DNA of 46,650 bases from a virus, in the IMG/VR virus record IMGVR_UViG_3300037258_001222, positions 1-46,650 of that record, one strand, 5' to 3'. Under the pieces are notes generated by a model, which worked only from the letters and a program-made list of their open reading frames with translations, was not told where the DNA came from and ran no database searches. Both the position numbers and the translations under genes were made by a program. Positions 29,998-37,288 of this stretch are shown here, piece after piece (the stretch's first letter is position 1; each line of letters begins with the position of its first letter).

Positions 29998-32313
29998 TCA
30001 TTCGATTGAGATGCTTTCTGGGCGCAGATAACAGCGGCACAGAGGGTGGAGTGGTGGCGCATCCACGTCTCCGTAGTCTGCGGTGTAGAGGCCGCCTTCG
30101 GTTCCCGCTACTTTCGAGCCTGCATCGGCAAATACCGTTTCTATAGGAACTGGCCCCTCTGCTTCCATGGCGGCGCAAAATTCACAAACGTGCGAGTCTT
30201 CGGCCGAATACCACTGCACGGTCTTGACCACGCCGCTCTGCTGCCATGCTTCCTTGTTCGCCCAGTTTGCCGCCCGGTAGCTCTCCGTCTTGGCGATGAG
30301 CCCGGCACGGCGCTCGTCCGCGAAGCTGTAGACGCCATCCACCGCGTCGGTCAGCTCCTTCATGTTCGTGCCGCCAGGCTGGTTGAGCTTGTCGGTGAGG
30401 ACCTTCGTGAGCTGATCGAGTGTGGTTGCGTTGTAGCTGCGGGCCATCTTGGCGATCCCGCGTTCAAGTGCCTGCTGCGTGCTCTCGTTAGCGAGGATGT
30501 CCTGGTGCTCTGCCCCAATCATCGCGAGCGCTGCGGTGGCCTCGTCCTTGGTGAGCCGGGAAAGGATGGGGGTTGCGAGATCGATCGTGATGCCGATCCA
30601 CTCCTGCGGGTCGAAAAGCTGGCCGATCGCCTTCTCGCGCGCGGCACGAGTGAATTTCTTGACGCCGGTCGCGTCCGGCAGATTTTCGAGCACGTCCTCT
30701 TTCTGCTTGGCATTGATGCCATGGAACACCTGGCGCAGCTCGGTCTCTGCTTGCTCGGAGCGCGCGTCAAAGCGCTTGTAGTGCTCCATGTACTCGGCGT
30801 GAGTCAGCTCGGTGATGCTCTTGACCTGGAATGCAGGGGCGCGGTCGAGGGTGGCGGCGAAGGCTTCGGTAATCTCGCGGATCACCTTGCTGATCGGCGC
30901 CCGCTTGCCGCCGATGCGGACCCGGATAGCCTTTGCCCGCCAGCCGTCGACCGTACGCACGAGCTGCGGAGCCTGGTCCTCGCCTTCCGGCTTGTCGGTT
31001 ATGCCGGCCGCGGTCATGGTCGAAGGCGTCATGAGCTGATCGCCGCCTTCGATGGCGCCGAGGCCGAGATAGCTGCGGCGGGCTTCGTTCTGCGTCATGA
31101 TCGGCATGTTGCCGACCGCCGCTTGCATTTCCTTCGTGCGGAACTCCTTATCCTCGGGTGTGGGGTCGATGAAGGTAAGGTAGAGGTCATCGCCGTAGCG
31201 AGGGATGAGGAACTCGTTGAGGTAAGAAAGAACGAGCTGCATCTTCGGCTTCATCGTGCGCTTGCTGAACACGTAATCCGCCGTCTCGGCAGTCGCGCGA
31301 TTTGTGTCCGATTCAGCCGTGCCGAGGATCGTCTTCGAGACGCCGAAAGCCGCGAGAATTCGGTCGCGGGTTGCCATCGCGAGCTTCTCGAACTCCATGT
31401 CACGGTGCGTGACGCCGGCGTTCTTGAGATCGACGCCCTTTGGCAGCACGGGTGTTTTATGCGCGTTGTCGACACCCGAGTACGCATCCTTGAAGCCCTG
31501 CTTGATGCGCTCGATTTGCCCTTCGACATTCGTCTGCGTGGCGATATAGAGGCCGATGCCCGCGCCGTTGATAAAATATTTGCGGTTGTACTCCATCGCG
31601 TAGTTGTCGCTGTCGATCCAAACCGGAATGGTCTGCGGCACGCCCACGCCCACATACGGGTCGCTCGGGTCCGGATATTTGAGGTGAAGGATTTGATACG
31701 GCTGGAACGTGATGACCTTGCCGTCGATGGTGAATTCGTAGTGCGAGAGCTTGTAGGGGAAGCTGCTCTTGTCGAGCTTGACGCGCATCCGGCCGGGATT
31801 GAGCGGATAGATGGCGCGCGGCTGGCTCCGTTCATCCTTCACGCCGTCGAGAAGCCAAAAGGCATTGCCAGTCAGTTCTAGGTGCGCCATGAGCGTGTAT
31901 TTCAGCTCGACGCCGGTCATGTGCGGATTGACCGTATCGAGGAGGTCGAGGAGCGGGTGATTGTCCAGCTCGCGGTGATCGTTGCCGGATACTTTGTAGA
32001 GCCGGAGTTGGATGCCGGCGGCTTCGCGCGCTATGGCGTTTACCGCCGCGAAGGTCCAGCCGGTGAAGTTGCCGAGCGCCTTGGCCGCGTCGATGTGCTT
32101 GGCGCCGTCTGGCTTGTAGATGGCGAGGGGGTCGTTGGAGAGCGTCTCGGATTTGAGGTCGGTGTTTGGGATTTCGGCCTTGCGCGTGCCACGCCGATCG
32201 CGCATGACTACACGGCCGTCGCTGGTGATGCCCTCGAAGCGATTGACAGGGATAGTGCCGCTCGAAGATTGGGGCGCGGCGCGAGTGAAGATGCGGCTGA
32301 TAAACTCCGGCAT
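29998..32313 (-). CDS. portal protein fused to MuF-like domain
   Basis: 771 residues. Residues about 85-440 form an HK97-type portal: FAAVNAIAREAAGIQLRLY, LTGNAFWLLDG, YQILHLKYPDPSDPYVGVG and AFGVSKTILG. A linker (about 440-560) leads to a MuF-type domain: LIAKTESYRAANWANKEAW, VCEFCAAMEAEG, and PLHPLCRCYL at the C-terminus. MuF proteins enter the capsid with DNA; fusion to portal makes it a single-gene portal-ejection protein. It should form the dodecamer through which DNA is packaged by the terminase. Confidence 0.9.
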   Translation of the reverse strand: MPEFISRIFTRAAPQSSSGTIPVNRFEGITSDGRVVMRDRRGTRKAEIPNTDLKSETLSNDPLAIYKPDGAKHIDAAKALGNFTGWTFAAVNAIAREAAGIQLRLYKVSGNDHRELDNHPLLDLLDTVNPHMTGVELKYTLMAHLELTGNAFWLLDGVKDERSQPRAIYPLNPGRMRVKLDKSSFPYKLSHYEFTIDGKVITFQPYQILHLKYPDPSDPYVGVGVPQTIPVWIDSDNYAMEYNRKYFINGAGIGLYIATQTNVEGQIERIKQGFKDAYSGVDNAHKTPVLPKGVDLKNAGVTHRDMEFEKLAMATRDRILAAFGVSKTILGTAESDTNRATAETADYVFSKRTMKPKMQLVLSYLNEFLIPRYGDDLYLTFIDPTPEDKEFRTKEMQAAVGNMPIMTQNEARRSYLGLGAIEGGDQLMTPSTMTAAGITDKPEGEDQAPQLVRTVDGWRAKAIRVRIGGKRAPISKVIREITEAFAATLDRAPAFQVKSITELTHAEYMEHYKRFDARSEQAETELRQVFHGINAKQKEDVLENLPDATGVKKFTRAAREKAIGQLFDPQEWIGITIDLATPILSRLTKDEATAALAMIGAEHQDILANESTQQALERGIAKMARSYNATTLDQLTKVLTDKLNQPGGTNMKELTDAVDGVYSFADERRAGLIAKTESYRAANWANKEAWQQSGVVKTVQWYSAEDSHVCEFCAAMEAEGPVPIETVFADAGSKVAGTEGGLYTADYGDVDAPPLHPLCRCYLRPESISIE

Positions 32314-32325
32314 AGATTTGATGTA

Positions 32326-32334
32326 ATGATAGCA
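32326..32334 (-). promoter_or_regulatory. extended -10 promoter of portal gene
   Basis: Minus-strand TGCTATCAT, 12 nt before the portal ATG. Confidence 0.4.
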
Positions 32335-32386
32335 CCCTGTCTACGCCGGAGAGCAGGGGTGGGGATATTTAGAAGAGGTGACTTAA

Positions 32387-32638
32387 ATGATCCCACCCGC
32401 GGCTTCGGGCGAACACATGGATGAACGACCGGACAAACCATCACCGCAATACAAATACTTCATTCAATATTATCGACAGGACCAAAATCCGGACATTGAC
32501 GAGCCGTACTGGTGGTACTTTACGTCTGAGGCAGATGCTCTAGCGAGTGGATGGGAAAATTGGCATGATGAGCGAGGAAGTAAATATAAAGCGATCCAGC
32601 TCTATTGCGGGAATGTCCAAATAAGGAATTTGCGTTAG
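32387..32638 (+). CDS. orphan plus-strand protein (83 aa), moron-like
   Basis: The only plus-strand gene in the structural region. It has a strong Shine-Dalgarno (AGAGGTGA) about 6 nt before the ATG. An aromatic-rich protein (YKYFIQYYRQDQ, PYWWYFTS), unrecognised. It converges on the terminase gene and overlaps its stop codon by 4 nt. Context and independent signals suggest an acquired moron. Confidence 0.6.
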   Translation: MIPPAASGEHMDERPDKPSPQYKYFIQYYRQDQNPDIDEPYWWYFTSEADALASGWENWHDERGSKYKAIQLYCGNVQIRNLR

Positions 32639-34089
32639 ATATATTGAACCTTCTGCTCCTCCACCCCATCATTGATGACGCCCAAAATCAAATATACGAG
32701 AGCGTCCACCGCATCGTCATGCTTCTCGCTGCCGAAGCCGAGTAACTGGGTGAGGAGCTGCTCGCATCCCGTCCGGGGAAACTTAACGACGCCGAGCTTG
32801 ATGTACCGCGCCGCGACGCGCAGTCGAGCCCGCTTGTCTTTGATCGGGTGCATGGCTTGCACGCTGAAGGCCCGGCGCTCCATTTCCTCGATCGCCGCAG
32901 CTTGATAGGCCACCGATTCAACGAAGAATTCGCAGCTCATTGCGGTCGAGCGCCGCACGTTATCGAGCGCGTCCATCGTGTCGGTGAAGGTCATGCGCCG
33001 GATCACGGGATGCGGCTGCACATAGATTTCCGTCTTGCCGGAGGGCCATGCCACTTCACCCGTTACGATGGCGGTGTAGTCGGCGCTCTCCTTCGTGCTG
33101 ATGGCTAGGTCGACCCCGTGGGCGAGGTAATTGCCGTCATCGAACGGCGGATCGTCGTAGTACGTGATGTCTTCCGGCAGAACGTCCTGTCCCTCCTCCG
33201 GCACGACCTGCAACAGCATCTCGCGGCGGAAGGCGATATCGCCCAGCTCTTGGCGCTTTGTGTCGATGGCCGCTTGCGTCGGATATTTTGCCTTCCACGT
33301 GCAGCGCTCAATTTCGGGCTCGTTGTCGTTCGCCGCACGTAGCAGCGGAAACTCCAGTACGCGGAAAATGCCGGTCTGCTTGAGCCGCGCCATAAGTCCG
33401 TCGGTATGCAGCCAGTTGCCGATCACGACCGCGCGGCCGTCGTGCTCGTCGAGCGACGGCAGCACGTTGCCGCGGAACCATCGGTCGCTCTTGTCGCGGT
33501 TCTCCTGCGTGCGCACCCAGTCGAGGTCTTCCACGTCGTCGGCGATGATGAGCGAGGGCCGATGCTGGCGGTGCTTGATGCCGCGTATCTTCTGGCCGCG
33601 CGAGCGCGAGAGGACGCGCACGCCGTTGTCGAGGACCGCGTTCATCGTCTGCCAGTCCTCGTCGCTTTCGAGCGTCGGCTCGGGACGCGGGTCGTCTATC
33701 TTGCGGTATTTCAGGTGGCCGTAATCGCGCAGAATGAGGTCGTTGTTGCGCAGCTCGTGCTGTACGGAGGCGGCGTTGATGCTGGCCTGCCCGCGAGTGT
33801 CGGCAAGCATGATGATGAAGGGATAGCGGTTTGGGTGTTCGAGCGCGGCCCAGAGGATGAGCGCGAGTGAGGCCATCGTCGATTTCGCGCAGCCGCGGAA
33901 GCCGATGATCTCAAGGCGCTTGGCGTCGTGATCCTGCAAGGCGCCGGCCATCTCGTCGAAGAAGTCGGAGAGGTCGGCCGGGAAGTGGTGGGGTAGGTAG
34001 GTGAGACAGAAGCCCTTGAGGGTCTTGGCTGCGGCGCGCCGGATTTCCGGGTCGTCTACTAGGCGTTCAAGTTGTTGAAGTTCGTCCAT
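32635..34089 (-). CDS. terL: terminase large subunit
   Basis: 484 residues. Walker A GFRGCAKST (63-71), Walker B LIIADDVED (180-188), then an RNase H-like nuclease domain beginning near residue 325 (AHGVDLAIS) with the late acidic pair in KHDDAVDAL. It pumps phage DNA into the prohead at the portal and cuts concatemers. Start overlaps the metallopeptidase gene by 31 nt. No Shine-Dalgarno. Confidence 0.95.
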   Translation of the reverse strand: MDELQQLERLVDDPEIRRAAAKTLKGFCLTYLPHHFPADLSDFFDEMAGALQDHDAKRLEIIGFRGCAKSTMASLALILWAALEHPNRYPFIIMLADTRGQASINAASVQHELRNNDLILRDYGHLKYRKIDDPRPEPTLESDEDWQTMNAVLDNGVRVLSRSRGQKIRGIKHRQHRPSLIIADDVEDLDWVRTQENRDKSDRWFRGNVLPSLDEHDGRAVVIGNWLHTDGLMARLKQTGIFRVLEFPLLRAANDNEPEIERCTWKAKYPTQAAIDTKRQELGDIAFRREMLLQVVPEEGQDVLPEDITYYDDPPFDDGNYLAHGVDLAISTKESADYTAIVTGEVAWPSGKTEIYVQPHPVIRRMTFTDTMDALDNVRRSTAMSCEFFVESVAYQAAAIEEMERRAFSVQAMHPIKDKRARLRVAARYIKLGVVKFPRTGCEQLLTQLLGFGSEKHDDAVDALVYLILGVINDGVEEQKVQYI

Positions 34090-34463
34090 ATGGAATGCGT
34101 GAAGCGGCCGACTGCGTCAGCAAAGCATTCCTCATTGCGTTCCGCCCGGTCGTTAGTAGGTGTGAAGACAGCACCGGGATAACGGGTCGCGAACACGCCG
34201 CTCGCGATGTGGATACACTCATGAGCGATGGTTTCTAAGTCGGTCTGCTTGCGAGCGATGTGAATGATACCGACACGGCCCGCCCAGTCGGGTTTGGGAA
34301 AGGTTTCTGCAAACGCAAGCAGGTTGCGGATGTTGCGCTCGTCAGGGTACTTGTGGTGAATGTGCCCTCGTAAGTCCGAAATGCGGTCGTAGATGCGGAG
34401 CCCAATACGAACGGGCTTTCCAAAGAGTATCACTTCAACGACAACGGTCTTGATGCCTTTCAT
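34059..34463 (-). CDS. HExxH metallopeptidase-like protein
   Basis: 134 residues. AHECIHIA (near 81-88) is an HExxH zincin motif, and a later Glu in NEECFADAVG fits the third ligand in Met-zincin-like families. No signal or membrane segment. Small HExxH proteins are common beside phage terminase genes; substrate unknown. It overlaps terminase by 31 nt. It is preceded by a pseudoknot leader. Confidence 0.65.
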   Translation of the reverse strand: MKGIKTVVVEVILFGKPVRIGLRIYDRISDLRGHIHHKYPDERNIRNLLAFAETFPKPDWAGRVGIIHIARKQTDLETIAHECIHIASGVFATRYPGAVFTPTNDRAERNEECFADAVGRFTHSIWTNFNNLNA

Positions 34464-34516
34464 TTTTCATTAAAGGAGAGCTGCGGGCGATCGTGCATGA
34501 TCATTTCGCTCGAACG

Positions 34517-34560
34517 TGCGCCCCGCTAGCCGCAAAGGCGCACACTCGAACGGGCTAGCT
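34517..34560. other. predicted H-type pseudoknot element
   Basis: Two interlocked perfect 7-bp pairs: GTGCGCC (34517-34523) with GGCGCAC (34538-34544), and GCTAGCC (34526-34532) with GGCTAGC (34554-34560). Flanking copies of CTCGAACG form a direct repeat. It lies at the expected 5' end of the transcript from the promoter at 34572-34580. Confidence 0.6.
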
Positions 34561-34571
34561 GATATATGAGT

Positions 34572-34580
34572 ATTATATCA
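34572..34580 (-). promoter_or_regulatory. TGATATAAT extended -10 promoter
   Basis: A perfect TATAAT with TGn extension on the minus strand. The TGA stop codon of the 179-aa gene forms the TGn. Likely drives the metallopeptidase and terminase genes. Confidence 0.55.
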
Positions 34581-35117
34581 CATCGGCAGGCGGTCAAAGA
34601 CTTCCCTTAGCGCGGCCTTTAATGTCTCTCTAGTTAAGAACTGGAGAGCACTCGGTAGCCACCGAAGATATTTAAGAGTTTGATGTGGCTCCCTTTTTTT
34701 GTATGCCTCTATTACGGTATACAGTTCGTGAAGCCCATGAATAAGGTCGGTATTTTCCAGAGGTACTACGGACACATCGGTGAACGCTTCCTCTTTCCAT
34801 CGAAAGAAGGCAACGCATGGAAGGCCGGGATACTTGACACCAATCTTCTTTCTGAAACAGTCATTGAATGGCTTGATGTCGTTCCGACCTCCGTGCAAAT
34901 AGAAGATATCCAGCTCTGACCCAGACAGGCGATCTAGAGCAGCGAACACGCCTTGATCCTTAAGAATGGTCTTTAGGCTGTCGTCTTTAAAGTCATAAAA
35001 TATGAATGAAAAAGAACGGTCGGAGTGAGACGCGCAGATTTCATCAAAACGCTTTATGAACGATTCAAAATTGTAGCCGATGCCGCGACCATTACCTTGC
35101 TCGTATATTGGTATCAT
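34578..35117 (-). CDS. hypothetical protein (179 aa), AT-rich
   Basis: Unrecognised, with alternating strands and helices (SFSFIFYDFKDD, LDIFYLHGG, CVAFFRW). AT-richer than its neighbours, with a good Shine-Dalgarno (GAGAGGTG, 2 nt before ATG), unlike the surrounding phage genes. These features suggest recent acquisition, perhaps a defence or exclusion moron. It separates the probable small terminase from the large terminase. Confidence 0.6.
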   Translation of the reverse strand: MIPIYEQGNGRGIGYNFESFIKRFDEICASHSDRSFSFIFYDFKDDSLKTILKDQGVFAALDRLSGSELDIFYLHGGRNDIKPFNDCFRKKIGVKYPGLPCVAFFRWKEEAFTDVSVVPLENTDLIHGLHELYTVIEAYKKREPHQTLKYLRWLPSALQFLTRETLKAALREVFDRLPM

Positions 35118-35150
35118 GTCACCTCTCCCCTACATTCGTCATCAATCCAC

Positions 35151-35687
35151 TTATGCTCTCGGCACCATATCCTCAACCACCCCCGCCGGCAACATCCCCC
35201 CGCGCTGCCACGCCGCAATGACGACGGCGCGCACCTCGCCGGGAAGCGGCTCGTAGTGGACGGTCTTGGCCAGCTCCTCGATCGGTTTGCGGTACATCCC
35301 CGCCGCCGCCTCGGCCTGTAGCAGCGCCAAATCCATCATGACGACGCTCTTGGCGGCCTCTACTCGGTCGCGGGCGAGCGGGCGTGGCATCCCGTCTTGG
35401 TGGTCGTCCGGCGTCCAGTAGACGATTTTGAGCAGCGCCTCGCGCATGACGCGGTAGTTCTCGCGCAGCTCGGCGAGCCGAGGTTCGATGGCGGCGCTGT
35501 CGATCTCGTAGCTGATCTCATTGCGGACTTTGCTGACGAGCTTGCGCAGATAAGAAAAGTGAAAATCACGGCCGAAGGTTTCTTCCATGCGCTCTTTGAG
35601 AGAGAGTATGGTGATTGTTGGCTTCTTCGCCAATTCGTCGCGGATTTGTGCCCGTAACTTTTCCTCGAACGGCGGGAGGATGCGCAT
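35151..35687 (-). CDS. probable terminase small subunit
   Basis: 178 residues, highly helical. An N-terminal HTH-like region (TITILSLKERMEETFG...SYLRKLVSKVRNEI) is followed by a long helical core. The position upstream of terminase and the fold type fit a small terminase that recognises packaging sites. No decisive signature; another DNA-binding role remains possible. TAAAAT lies 6 nt before the ATG. Confidence 0.5.
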   Translation of the reverse strand: MRILPPFEEKLRAQIRDELAKKPTITILSLKERMEETFGRDFHFSYLRKLVSKVRNEISYEIDSAAIEPRLAELRENYRVMREALLKIVYWTPDDHQDGMPRPLARDRVEAAKSVVMMDLALLQAEAAAGMYRKPIEELAKTVHYEPLPGEVRAVVIAAWQRGGMLPAGVVEDMVPRA

Positions 35688-35693
35688 TTATTT

Positions 35694-35699
35694 ATTTTA
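35694..35699 (-). promoter_or_regulatory. -10-like element before small terminase
   Basis: Minus-strand TAAAAT, 6 nt before the ATG at 35687, no Shine-Dalgarno. Confidence 0.35.
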
Positions 35700-35775
35700 C
35701 ACTAATCCCGCATCTTGCCGAAAAATTTGCAGGCATTTTATGGGAAGTTAATCGCTTCTTCGTATCCTCTCGCGT

Positions 35776-35940
35776 ATGAGGCACTCGGCGCTCTTGATAT
35801 CGCTTCTCGCGGGGTTGGTTGCGACGGTTGGCACCCAGCCGGTGTGGCTGCTCACCATCGGTATAGCCTGGATTCTGTGCTGGCGCTCCCCGGACATTTT
35901 GCGCGCAATCAACGAGATGCATCGGGGCCGGAAACACTAA
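35776..35940 (+). CDS. 54-aa plus-strand membrane protein
   Basis: MRHSALLISLLAGLVATVG followed by a second hydrophobic segment PVWLLTIGIAWILCW and a polar C-terminus, so one or two spans. It converges with the minus-strand gene at 35909 (32-nt overlap). TATCCT lies 7 nt before the ATG. Unknown; perhaps a superinfection-exclusion or accessory lysis peptide. Confidence 0.5.
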   Translation: MRHSALLISLLAGLVATVGTQPVWLLTIGIAWILCWRSPDILRAINEMHRGRKH

Positions 35941-36316
35941 GCTGATGTGGCTCCGTCGGCTGCTCCATCATCATTTCCTTCCATCCCCACCCTTCCGCGT
36001 GCTTGGCGAGAGCCAGATTGCTCTCCATGTTCTGTAGGAGGTTCTGCATCGCGCTCTGGCCGCCGACCAAATTCTCCTTGAGGAGCTTCATGCCGGCCGC
36101 GAGGGTCTTGCGCTTCTCTCGGTTCTCGACGGTATGGTAGTCCGGCGATGCCTCGATCGTGTCATCCACCTCCTTCTCCTTGGCGTACTCGGCTGCGATG
36201 CCGTCGAGCTGCTTGCCGATGAAGTCAGCGTGGCAGGCCGCGCCCCATGCTTTCTGGCGGCATTCGTCGATGAAGGTGGCGCGGTGTTTCTGCTGCTCGC
36301 TCTCGGGGAAGGTCAT
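35909..36316 (-). CDS. hypothetical helical protein (135 aa)
   Basis: Unrecognised, strongly helical and charged (ESEQQKHRATFIDECRQKAW, KEKEVDDTIE). It starts by ATGA overlap with a 43-aa membrane protein. It belongs to the small operon under the RHH gene at 36571 and lies upstream of the small terminase. Confidence 0.55.
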   Translation of the reverse strand: MTFPESEQQKHRATFIDECRQKAWGAACHADFIGKQLDGIAAEYAKEKEVDDTIEASPDYHTVENREKRKTLAAGMKLLKENLVGGQSAMQNLLQNMESNLALAKHAEGWGWKEMMMEQPTEPHQLSVSGPDASR

Positions 36317-36444
36317 GCGAACCAGAAGTAGTTTGCCCAGAAAACGACGCCGCCAGCGATAAGCACGAGAAGTACCGCCGTGCCGATGACGGCCAGTAGG
36401 CTTTCCCAGGTTATCGGGTGGCCGCCTGCCGTGATGTGCTTCAT
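36313..36444 (-). CDS. 43-aa single-span membrane protein
   Basis: Polar N-terminus, then ESLLAVIGTAVLLVLIAGGVVFW as a membrane helix. It begins 4 nt after the RHH stop and overlaps the next start. Coding status rests on packing and hydrophobicity. Confidence 0.55.
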   Translation of the reverse strand: MKHITAGGHPITWESLLAVIGTAVLLVLIAGGVVFWANYFWFA

Positions 36445-36448
36445 ATTC

Positions 36449-36571
36449 CTAGAAGCTTGCGAGCGCCTGGCGGACGATCTCGCTCTCGCTGATCTTTCGT
36501 ATCCGCGCCAGCTTGCGGAGGGTTTTCTTTTGTTCTCGGGAAACCCGTACCGTCAATCGAATGTATGTCAT
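36449..36571 (-). CDS. ribbon-helix-helix regulator, 40 aa
   Basis: MTYIRLTVRVSREQKKTLRK then LARIRKISESEIVRQALASF: an N-terminal strand and two helices of the CopG/Arc type. First gene of a short operon. The -10 TATCAT lies 6 nt before the ATG, and TGTGGATAA lies about 45 bp upstream, an arrangement parallel to the RHH gene at 2996. Likely autoregulatory. Confidence 0.7.
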   Translation of the reverse strand: MTYIRLTVRVSREQKKTLRKLARIRKISESEIVRQALASF

Positions 36572-36577
36572 ACCCTT

Positions 36578-36583
36578 ATGATA
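36578..36583 (-). promoter_or_regulatory. -10 element, leaderless RHH gene
   Basis: Minus-strand TATCAT, 6 nt before the ATG at 36571. Confidence 0.45.
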
Positions 36584-36614
36584 CACGACGCCGGTGGCGG
36601 CGCCACTGTCGGGG

Positions 36615-36623
36615 TGTGGATAA
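36615..36623 (+). promoter_or_regulatory. TGTGGATAA box 3
   Basis: The same 9-nt core as boxes 1 and 2, without the downstream AATGGC. In the intergenic region upstream of the RHH gene. Confidence 0.4.
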
Positions 36624-36659
36624 TCGTTAGACGGGCGCCGGGGTAAAGATGAGTTGACC

Positions 36660-36869
36660 TCAGCCCATTCGCCCTGAAATTAGTCCTGGCGCTTCCAATA
36701 CCTTGCACTGAAATCTGCGGAAAACGTCGCTTCTGTGATACGTCCGAAGGGCCAAAGCGCATGCCTGCTTTGATTGATACAACGGGCCGAACAGATGTTC
36801 TTGGCATGGCGGATGTTGTATGTTTGCATTGCAGATATATACAGCCAGCACCCATGCCCCGATGCCCAT
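36660..36869 (-). CDS. small Cys-containing probable secreted protein (69 aa)
   Basis: A hydrophobic N-terminus (MGIGAWVLAVYI) that may be a signal peptide, then Cys residues in NANIQHPPCQEH, KQACALAL and FQCKVLE. The pattern resembles short secreted proteins of proteobacterial prophages and islands (memory). A GGGAGCGAG purine run lies just before the ATG. It is preceded by a terminator at 36926 and so has its own promoter. Confidence 0.5.
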   Translation of the reverse strand: MGIGAWVLAVYICNANIQHPPCQEHLFGPLYQSKQACALALRTYHRSDVFRRFQCKVLEAPGLISGRMG

Positions 36870-36925
36870 CTCTCGCTCCCTTTTTTGCCTGATCGCGATC
36901 GTAGCGCAACCTTCGCGCGCAGGCT

Positions 36926-36951
36926 AGAAAAAAGCCCGCGCGAGGCGGGCT
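36926..36951 (-). terminator. intrinsic terminator
   Basis: AGCCCGC/GCGGGCT stem (36933-36939 with 36945-36951) and a six-T run on the minus strand. It ends transcription coming from the 37-38 kb genes. Confidence 0.85.
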
Positions 36952-37084
36952 TATCGAGAAGGTGCTAGGACCGGCTTGGCTGATTTTACAGCGATGAGAC
37001 TGCCGCCCAGCGGATCATAAACGGTGCCAATTTGCAGCCCCGCGACACCCGCAAGGCAGCAACGCGCGCGCTCGTCTAGCCGGG

Positions 37085-37288
37085 TTAATCTCGTTCGCGC
37101 TCGATGCGCCGGTAGAGGTGGTGGAGCACCTGGTCGGCTTCGCTTAGCGAAAGCGGCGTGCGCCGGATGGAATACCGAAGGCCAGGGAATGCCTTACGGA
37201 AGCTCTCCGCGCCAAGCTCAGCAGCTTCATTGGTCGGATAGTCGATAGCGAATTCCCGCCATGCCATAGCGAGATAGACGCGGTACAT
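37085..37288 (-). CDS. hypothetical protein (67 aa)
   Basis: The ATG at 37288 overlaps the DUF932 stop (TGATG); an upstream ATG at 37297 is an alternative. MYRVYLAMAWREFAIDYPTN and a basic helical C-terminus. Unrecognised. The 130 bp downstream to the terminator contains an open frame without a usual start codon. Confidence 0.5.
   Translation of the reverse strand: MYRVYLAMAWREFAIDYPTNEAAELGAESFRKAFPGLRYSIRRTPLSLSEADQVLHHLYRRIERERD

Noticed and set aside
34509-34562. tRNA-like gene, because of GTTCGA segments
   Set aside because: No acceptor stem or anticodon arm can be drawn; the GTTCGA copies belong to direct repeats flanking the pseudoknot.
34517-35117. Type III toxin-antitoxin (pseudoknot RNA plus toxin) reading
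   Set aside because: Only one pseudoknot copy instead of a tandem array, it lies downstream of the 179-aa gene, and that protein shows no ToxN-like motifs.
36952-37084. A short open frame between the 67-aa gene and the terminator
   Set aside because: It has no ATG, GTG or TTG in a plausible position, so it was not called as a gene.
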